Below are positions 49,977-56,000 of a stretch of 56,000 nucleotides of DNA, in pieces; position 1 is the stretch's first letter, and each line of letters opens with the position of its first letter. This stretch comes from Jaenimonas drosophilae (Eukaryota > Euglenozoa > Kinetoplastea > Trypanosomatida > Trypanosomatidae). A program made the position numbers and the translations under genes. The stretch is taken from contig JASAON010001558.1 in NCBI GenBank assembly GCA_030849065.1, positions 1 to 56,000 of the forward strand, written 5' to 3'. The notes under the pieces are model-generated. The model was not told the DNA's origin. It made no database searches and saw only the letters and a program-made list of their open reading frames with translations.

Positions 49977-52364
49977 ATGTCTGGAAAGAAGAAGACTGTC
50001 GGAACCGCGGTCGACCTCGCGACCCTGACCGAGCCCACCTTTTGGAAGCACCGCATTGACATCTTCGATAAGCTGTGGGCCGAGCAGCAGGCCCGCTATG
50101 CCACCATGAAGAAGCCCATCAAGGTGACCCTCCCCGATGGCAAGGTGATGGACGCGGAGAGCTACGTGAACTGCCCCCTGGACATCGCCAAGCGACTCTC
50201 CAACTCCCTCCCCGACAAGGTGATTGTGGCGCGCGTCAACGACGAACTGTGGGATCTGACCCGTCCCCTGGAGGGAGACTCCACCCTTGAGCTGCTCGAC
50301 TGGGAGGACAAGGAGGCACGCGAGGTGTTCTGGCACAGCTCCTCCCACGTCCTTGGCTACGCCATGGAGCGTGTGCTGGACACCAAGCTCTCCGTCGGCC
50401 CCGCTCTTGAGGAGGGCGGCTTCTTCTACGAGGGCATGACGAACCGACCCGTCTCGGAGGCCGACTACGCTTCCATTGAGTCCGCCATGCAGGAGCTTGT
50501 GAAGCAGAAGATGCCCTATCAGCGCCTCGTCGTGCCCAAGGAGGACGCACTCCGCCTCTTCAACTACACCGAGTTCAAGAGCAAGATTCTGGCCAGCAAG
50601 GTCCCCGAGGGTGGAAGCTGCACCGTGTACCGCTGCGGCATGCTCATCGACCCCTGCCGTGGCCCCCATCTTCCCGACACCGGCCGCGTCAAGTCCTACG
50701 CCGTCACCAAGAACTCCAGCTCCTACTTTGAGGGTAAGGCCGAGAACGAGGTGTTGCAGCGCGTCTACGGCATTGCCTTCCCCAAGGCAGCCCAGCTGAC
50801 GGAGTGGAAGAAGATCCAGGAGGAGGCCGCCAAGCGGGACCACCGCGTGATTGGCCGCCACCAGGCCCTCTTCAACTTCAACGAGGTCTCCCCCGGCAGC
50901 GCCTTCTGGCTTCCCCATGGCGCTCGCATCTACAACACCCTCGTGGAGTTCCAGCGCAAGCAGTACCGCCGCCGTGGCTTCGAGGAGGTCATTAGCCCCA
51001 ACATCTACTCCTCTAAGCTGTGGATGGTTAGCGGCCACTGGGAGAAGTACGCCGAGAACATGTTCTGCACCGTCTGCGAGAAGGAGGACTACGGCCTCAA
51101 GCCCATGAACTGCCCCGGCCACTGCATCATGTTCGCGATGCAGCCCCACTCCTACAAGGAGCTCCCGATTCGCTATGCCGACTTTGGAGTGCTCCACCGC
51201 AACGAGCTCAGCGGAGCCTTGACTGGCCTCACCCGTGTGCGACGCTTCCAGCAGGATGATGCCCACATCTTCTGCCGCATGGACCAGGTCCGTGATGAGA
51301 TCAGCGGTGCTCTCGAGTTCATGAGTGATGTCTATGAAACCCTGGGCTTCAAGTTCTACTTTTACCACTCCACCCGCCCTGCCAACAAGCTGGGCTCGGA
51401 TGAGGTCTGGAACGACGCCGAGGGCCACCTCCAGGCTGCCCTGAACAAGTTCTGCGGCATCCCCGAGCGCCTGCCCGATCCCTTCAAGGATGGTGTGGAG
51501 TTCACCTACGACGGCAAGCCCGACTCCATCAAGAAGCTCAAGGCCCTCACCAAGAAGGCCGCCAATGCCGCGGAGGGGGAGTGGAAGGGCCCGACCCGCC
51601 CCGATGGATGGGAGGAGAACACCGGCGATGGCGCCTTCTACGGCCCCAAGATCGACATCGTTGTGGAGGACGCCCTCCGACGCCGCCATCAGTGCGCCAC
51701 CATTCAGCTTGACTTCAACCTCCCCAACCGCTTTGGCCTCAAGTACACCCTCCCCTCGACGGAGAAGACGGAGGAGGACAAGCAGGCTGCGGAGGCCAAG
51801 AAGGCGGCCGCAGAGGCCAAGAAGGCTGCGGCGGAAGCGGCACGCAAGCAGGCGGCCGCGGCGAAGCACGCCGACCCCAACGCCCCCGAGCCCAAGGCCA
51901 CCTACGAATCAGTTGTGCGGGAACTGGGCATTGATCTCGACCTGGATGCCAATCAGGCTCGCCCCGTCATGATCCACCGCGCCATCTTAGGTTCCATCGA
52001 GCGTAGCATCGCCATCCTGTGCGAGCACTACGGCGGTGAGTGGCCCTTCTGGCTGAGCCCACGCCAGGTGATGGTGGTCCCCGTCGCCAACGCCACAGCC
52101 GACTACGCCAAGTCGGTGCGCGACCGCCTTCACGCCGAGGGCTTCTTCGCGGACGTGGACCTCGGTGCCGCCACACTGGACAAGAAGATCCGTAATGCGG
52201 AGCTCGCTCGCTACAACTTCATCTTTGTGGTTGGTGCCACTGAGGAGGAGGAGAAGGGCGTCAACGTCCGCGCTCGTGGTGAGAAGCGCTTGGGCAACAA
52301 GACACTCGAGGAGTCTGTGCAGTGGCTCAAGACGTTGACCGACAGCTGCTCTCGTGAGTTCTAA
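49977..52364 (+). CDS. threonyl-tRNA synthetase
   Basis: 795 aa from the ATG at 49977. Layout: short N-terminal extension, TGS domain (about 40-110), editing domain with the H-x3-H motif (WHSSSHVLG) and the CRGPH motif that clear misacylated Ser-tRNA, class II catalytic core with motif 2 (FGVLHRNELSGALTG then RVRRFQQDDAH) and motif 3 (MIHRAILGSIERS), and the C-terminal anticodon-binding domain (WPFWLSPRQVMVVPV onward). An insertion of about 75 residues, mostly Lys/Glu/Ala repeats (AEAKKAAAEAKKAAAEAARK), lies between motif 2 and motif 3. The frame upstream of the ATG is open and basic/Ser-rich, resembling a mitochondrial presequence but without an ATG. Codons are strongly GC-ending. Confidence 0.95.
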   Translation: MSGKKKTVGTAVDLATLTEPTFWKHRIDIFDKLWAEQQARYATMKKPIKVTLPDGKVMDAESYVNCPLDIAKRLSNSLPDKVIVARVNDELWDLTRPLEGDSTLELLDWEDKEAREVFWHSSSHVLGYAMERVLDTKLSVGPALEEGGFFYEGMTNRPVSEADYASIESAMQELVKQKMPYQRLVVPKEDALRLFNYTEFKSKILASKVPEGGSCTVYRCGMLIDPCRGPHLPDTGRVKSYAVTKNSSSYFEGKAENEVLQRVYGIAFPKAAQLTEWKKIQEEAAKRDHRVIGRHQALFNFNEVSPGSAFWLPHGARIYNTLVEFQRKQYRRRGFEEVISPNIYSSKLWMVSGHWEKYAENMFCTVCEKEDYGLKPMNCPGHCIMFAMQPHSYKELPIRYADFGVLHRNELSGALTGLTRVRRFQQDDAHIFCRMDQVRDEISGALEFMSDVYETLGFKFYFYHSTRPANKLGSDEVWNDAEGHLQAALNKFCGIPERLPDPFKDGVEFTYDGKPDSIKKLKALTKKAANAAEGEWKGPTRPDGWEENTGDGAFYGPKIDIVVEDALRRRHQCATIQLDFNLPNRFGLKYTLPSTEKTEEDKQAAEAKKAAAEAKKAAAEAARKQAAAAKHADPNAPEPKATYESVVRELGIDLDLDANQARPVMIHRAILGSIERSIAILCEHYGGEWPFWLSPRQVMVVPVANATADYAKSVRDRLHAEGFFADVDLGAATLDKKIRNAELARYNFIFVVGATEEEEKGVNVRARGEKRLGNKTLEESVQWLKTLTDSCSREF

Positions 52365-53844
52365 GCAGTCGTGAAACCAGAGCTCCCCCACCGCGCTTCT
52401 TGAGTTACCGCTCGTTGGTGACTCCGTAAAATCACGTCGTGTGGATGCAGGACGAGGGGAAAGACGGAGGTGTGTTGATGCGTGTGTGTGCGTTTGACGG
52501 ATGGAGGGACAGCCACAGCGATGTACCCGTAGCCCGCTGTAGCATCCCTCTCTATCTTCGCGCTCGCACCATTTCCGTCCCCCTCCGTCTGCGCATCCAC
52601 CGGCCTCGCGGTTCTGTGCAACTACGCATCATCATCATCATCATATGACTTAAGGATATACCCCCAAGAAGGGGATGGGTGGGTGAAGAGAACACCCAGA
52701 AAACAGCAACCCATACACACAAGAGAATCAAACGCCGGCCATGCCAAAAATTTTTAGCCGATCATATGCGCGCGCGCTCACTTTGATGCAGCACACCTTG
52801 ACTTGTCAGTTCATCTTCCTACCCCACTACTACTCTTCTTCCACCACCTATCGTTGATTAGTGTTCCATCATGACTCAACGTTTTCCCCTTCCTCATTCC
52901 CCCAATCGAACCTTCCTCTTTTTTTTTTTGTGTTTGTGTGATTGCACCCGAGGAGACGTGATGATGATGTTGGGCGTGTCTCACGTGACGTGGGCTGGGC
53001 AACCTTTTGTCCTGTATTAGGTGGGGAACAGGAGAGGGTGTTGTATGTGAATGGAGTGGGAAGGGGCCATCTCTCCCTACTTCTGCTCCTTCGTTGCAGC
53101 GGGTGTAGTTGGTGGCGCGGATAGGTCTGTATTTCTGCGTTTTTTTTTTTTGGGGGGGGGACAGAATGTGGAGCGTTATCCTGATGGCTCACTTCCCCAG
53201 CACCCTCAATGCCAGCCATCCACACAGCACAACGAGGTTCATCCTCCTAAGGCAATCTTCTGTTTGTCATGCCCCCAAGCTCACTGTCCGTCCACTCATC
53301 CTCCACCCTGTCAAGGTTATCGTCGCTCGCATCTATCCACTTACTCATTCACGAGCAAGTGCGGATGATTCATCCACATTAACTAACTTCATTCCGATTG
53401 AGAGATTCCATCTTGTGAGCCCCTCCCCCTGTACGCCACGGAGTCCGTTTCAGGAACTCTTCCTCGTTACCAACACATCTGCACTGTGGGCTAGTCATCC
53501 AACCTCTCTCTTGCCTTTCTTCCTTCCTTCCTTCCGTTGTACCCCTTCAGCCCCGACCATTGGTCATCACAAAAAAATCCTCTTCCTTTCATTCAGGACT
53601 GCTTCACTAGGAGGTGAATCCTACCAACTCAATCAATCCGCATCAGCTGCTTGCTCCACTGCTACGGTCGTGGTCGCTCGTTCAGGTGGACGCAATCAAT
53701 CCTCCACACACACACACACACTACACAAAAGTCATTTCTTCACCAGGTAACACATAACGCGCAGGTACACACAACTTACACCCCTCCACTCACCCACTCC
53801 TACCGTTTCTTCCTTATTTCACTCACCTACCTTCATCCGTCAAT
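52365..53844. other. intergenic region, 1.5 kb
   Basis: No gene seen. Contains an ATC microsatellite (52627-52644), a T run followed by nine G near 53141-53160, and CA repeats near 53706-53722. A likely acceptor for the PEX5 gene is TTTCTTCACCAG, AG at 53745-53746. Confidence 0.6.
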
Positions 53845-55662
53845 ATGGACTGCAACGTGGGGGCCCAGCTGGGCCGACAGTTCACCAAGGATGCCCTCAT
53901 GATGCAACAGCAGCAAGGCGCCATGCACGCCGACCCGTCCATTGCCCAGCGCGACGCGCTCATGTCTGGAGTGATGATGGGGCCTGAGGTGAACGCCAAT
54001 GACTGGCTGGCATCTCATGCGGAGCAGCAGATGCACGCTGCACGCATGCAGAACGAGATGGAGAAGGCCTTCATGGCTGGTGCCGGACCGGTTCATGTCG
54101 CGCCACCTCCTGCCACCGCCGACCAAGCGGCCATGATGCAGGGAGGGATGATGGCTGGGCCTCAAGCCATGATGGCCGCCACCATGGCCATGAGCATGCC
54201 AATGATGGTTCCACGAACGCAGTATCAACCCACAAACTTCCTTGGCGCGGTGACGGCCCCTGTGACAACCGCGCAGCCCACTTCCGCCGTGGAAGACCAG
54301 GCCTGGTCCACGCAGCTGGGGGAACAGAATTGGGCCCAGGACTACACCAACGCCCCAGTCTTCTCCTTGGATGGCCAGGAGGCCCAGACTGTGACGGAGA
54401 AGACGAAGAACAGCGAGTTCTACGGCTTCATGGACAAAATCCGCAACAAGGAGTTGCTCATTGACGAGGAAAAGGGAGAGGTGGTTGCTGGACCAGGGCC
54501 GGAGCAGCCGACGGATGCCGACTCCGCCTACCTCCAGGACTGGGCTGCAACTGAAGGATTGGATATGCCAGCTTCCTACTTCCGCAGTCCCCCGCCCGAT
54601 GCTCACTTAGCGAACATGGATGACTACGCCAAGGAGCTCGACCTCGCCGACAACGATGCCGAAGAATGGGCCAAGCAGTACGCCGAGAGCCAGCGCAACA
54701 CCTTCAACAACACCGACTACCCATTTGAGCCCAACAACCCGCATCTTTACCACGATGACCCTTTCCACGAGGGTCAGAACCTGCTGGCACTGGGCAACCT
54801 CTCCGAGGCCGCCCTTGCCTTTGAGGCTGCGTGCCAGAAGGATAATGACCACTTCGAGGCATGGCGGCTGCTGGGCCGCACGCAGAGTGAAAACGAGAAG
54901 GACTCACTGGCCATCCTTGCTCTCAACAACGCCCGTCGTCTGCGACCAAAGGACCTCGATACCCATGCCAAGCTTGCCGTTGCATACTTCAACGAGCACA
55001 ACTCCGAGTACAGCATGGACTGCCTCAAGATGTGGCTCACAAGCCACCCCGACTACGAGCATGTGGGCAACATGACCATTGAACCCGACGCAGACCTGGA
55101 CCTCGACCTATGCGATGGTTTCTTTGCCGACCCCACGCGCTTCCGGGAGCTCACCACACTCTACGGTGCGGCGCTGGAGATGAACCCCAACGACTACATG
55201 CTGCACCTCAACCTAGGCGTCCTCCATAACATCGCACGTGACTTTGATGCCGCTGCAGAGAGCTTTCGGCAGTGTGTTCGTCTGAAGCCGGACGCACCAG
55301 AGCTCTGGAACAAGCTGGGGGCATCTCTTGCCAATGGTAGCCGCGAGCGTGAGGCGCTGGACGCCTACAACCGGGCCCTGGACCTCAATCCAGGTTATGT
55401 CCGCACCATGTACAACATTGCCGTGGCCTACAACAACCTGGAGCAACCCACGCAGGCAGCGAAGCACATGGTGCGCGCCATTGCCGTGCAAGAGGGCGGC
55501 ACCAAACCAGTTGGGGAGGGCTCACGCATGGCAACTCGCTTCATGTGGGACTTCCTGCGCATGACGCTGAACATCTCCAACCGGCCCGACCTCGTGGAGC
55601 TCGCACAACACGAAGACATTGAACCCTTCGTCAAGGAGTTTGGCCTGGAGGGCCTCGTGTAG
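53845..55662 (+). CDS. PEX5: peroxisome/glycosome import receptor PEX5
   Basis: 605 aa. The N-terminus MDCNVGAQLGRQF carries the conserved Cys (position 3) whose monoubiquitination allows receptor recycling. The N-terminal half is Met/Gln/Ala-rich and disordered, with diaromatic-type W-x3-F/Y motifs for docking on PEX14/PEX13: W163-AQDY, W275-AKQY, and weaker ones around W52 and W154. The C-terminal half (about 310-600) consists of TPR repeats that bind the PTS1 tripeptide of cargo (for example LNLGVLHNIARDFDAAAESF). In kinetoplastids this receptor imports glycolytic enzymes into glycosomes. The E2 genes of this window belong to a class known in other organisms to act on PEX5. Confidence 0.95.
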   Translation: MDCNVGAQLGRQFTKDALMMQQQQGAMHADPSIAQRDALMSGVMMGPEVNANDWLASHAEQQMHAARMQNEMEKAFMAGAGPVHVAPPPATADQAAMMQGGMMAGPQAMMAATMAMSMPMMVPRTQYQPTNFLGAVTAPVTTAQPTSAVEDQAWSTQLGEQNWAQDYTNAPVFSLDGQEAQTVTEKTKNSEFYGFMDKIRNKELLIDEEKGEVVAGPGPEQPTDADSAYLQDWAATEGLDMPASYFRSPPPDAHLANMDDYAKELDLADNDAEEWAKQYAESQRNTFNNTDYPFEPNNPHLYHDDPFHEGQNLLALGNLSEAALAFEAACQKDNDHFEAWRLLGRTQSENEKDSLAILALNNARRLRPKDLDTHAKLAVAYFNEHNSEYSMDCLKMWLTSHPDYEHVGNMTIEPDADLDLDLCDGFFADPTRFRELTTLYGAALEMNPNDYMLHLNLGVLHNIARDFDAAAESFRQCVRLKPDAPELWNKLGASLANGSREREALDAYNRALDLNPGYVRTMYNIAVAYNNLEQPTQAAKHMVRAIAVQEGGTKPVGEGSRMATRFMWDFLRMTLNISNRPDLVELAQHEDIEPFVKEFGLEGLV

Positions 55663-55930
55663 ATGACGGACACGCCACCTGTTTGCCTATTCACTCTGAG
55701 TCTGGATGCTCTCAAAAACACATGAAACACATGTGTGTCCGTTTCTTGTTGCGGACAGTAGTACTTTGCCACACACGTGGCATCCACGCGTATGTGCTGC
55801 CACCGCATCAATGTTCTCCTACCTATCTCTTGTATTTTTCCGCTTGCTCGTTTTGTTCAGACGGAGTAGCTCCAACATAAGCCACCCAACACTTACAACC
55901 TCACAATAACACTATCTTCATAGGCTCACC
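55663..55930. other. intergenic region before uL2
   Basis: No gene seen. A strong acceptor (TTGCTCGTTTTGTTCAG, AG at 55859-55860) precedes the next ATG by 70 bases. Confidence 0.7.
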
Positions 55931-56000
55931 ATGGGTAAGACTGTGCTCACCTGCCGTAAGGGTAACGGTTCCGTGTACCAGGTGCACGGCCACAAGCGCC
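55931..56000 (+). CDS. RPL8: ribosomal protein uL2 (RPL8), 5' end only
   Basis: Only the first 23 codons are in the window. MGKTVLTCRKGNGSVYQVHG followed by HKR matches the start of eukaryotic cytosolic uL2, a core large-subunit protein near the peptidyl transferase centre; eukaryotic uL2 is about 250-260 aa. The rest lies beyond the window. Confidence 0.88.
   Translation, partial: MGKTVLTCRKGNGSVYQVHGHKR

Noticed and set aside
49848..51869. 673-aa minus-strand frame opposite ThrRS
   Set aside because: Shadow of the strongly GC-biased ThrRS coding sequence; Leu/Gly/Val/His-rich and without a domain.

Overview
The window looks like one arm of a kinetoplastid (trypanosomatid or bodonid) nuclear chromosome. 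Every gene I can support is on the + strand. All are intron-free and follow one another as in a polycistronic unit, and most are preceded by a pyrimidine tract and an AG of the kind used for spliced-leader trans-splicing. Lineage markers include a receptor-type adenylate-cyclase-like protein, a PEX5 with an N-terminal Cys and W-x3-Y motifs, a pair of kinetoplastid-like E2 genes, an ER protein ending NDDL (trypanosomatids use MDDL-like ER signals) and several lineage-specific hypotheticals. TAA, TAG and TGA all end genes, so the standard code is in use. I cannot name the genus.

Layout. (1) 1-4.3 kb: a GC-rich, homopolymer-rich segment with no recognisable gene; it starts with a 41-bp tandem repeat and contains a perfect 12-bp inverted repeat and one weak ORF. 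(2) About 4.64-5.56 kb: a strongly G/T-biased + strand directly upstream of the gene array, a candidate Pol II start region. (3) 5.9-20.9 kb: compact, moderate-GC genes, mostly 130-250 bp apart: Alba protein, Prp43-like helicase, MANF-like ER protein, short-chain dehydrogenase, CCDC39-like ruler protein, Trx-Grx fusion, Msp1, zinc-finger hypothetical, AlkB-like dioxygenase, two further hypotheticals. (4) 21.2-22.9 kb: two Ubc4/5 E2 genes with near-identical coding sequence and unrelated flanks, then an E2 relic. (5) 23.3-56 kb: GC-richer genes with long low-complexity intergenic regions (up to 3.8 kb): a 1705-aa repeat protein, a membrane PDI, an A-type Fe-S assembly factor, a 444-aa repeat protein, a double-CDGSH protein, the cyclase-like receptor, a complex III core-like M16 protein, an OTU deubiquitinase with zinc fingers, an ESF2-like RRM protein, threonyl-tRNA synthetase, PEX5 and the start of ribosomal protein uL2.

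The genes do not form a pathway operon. Functional themes recur: ubiquitin (two E2s, an OTU protease, PEX5 with the N-terminal Cys used in receptor recycling), mitochondrial Fe-S and respiration (ISCA-like, CDGSH, Grx, complex III core, Msp1), ER folding (PDI, MANF-like) and flagellum or cytoskeleton (CCDC39-like, possibly the repeat proteins).

The observations I rate highest are: the cyclase-like receptor keeps both metal-binding Asp but has lost its purine-specifying and transition-state residues; a short Y/E-x-D-x-x-G repeat is shared by two otherwise unrelated proteins; a single N sits inside a tandem repeat and almost certainly hides a collapsed 105-bp array; the E2 duplication is confined to the coding sequence; and the first 4-5 kb differ in composition from everything else.
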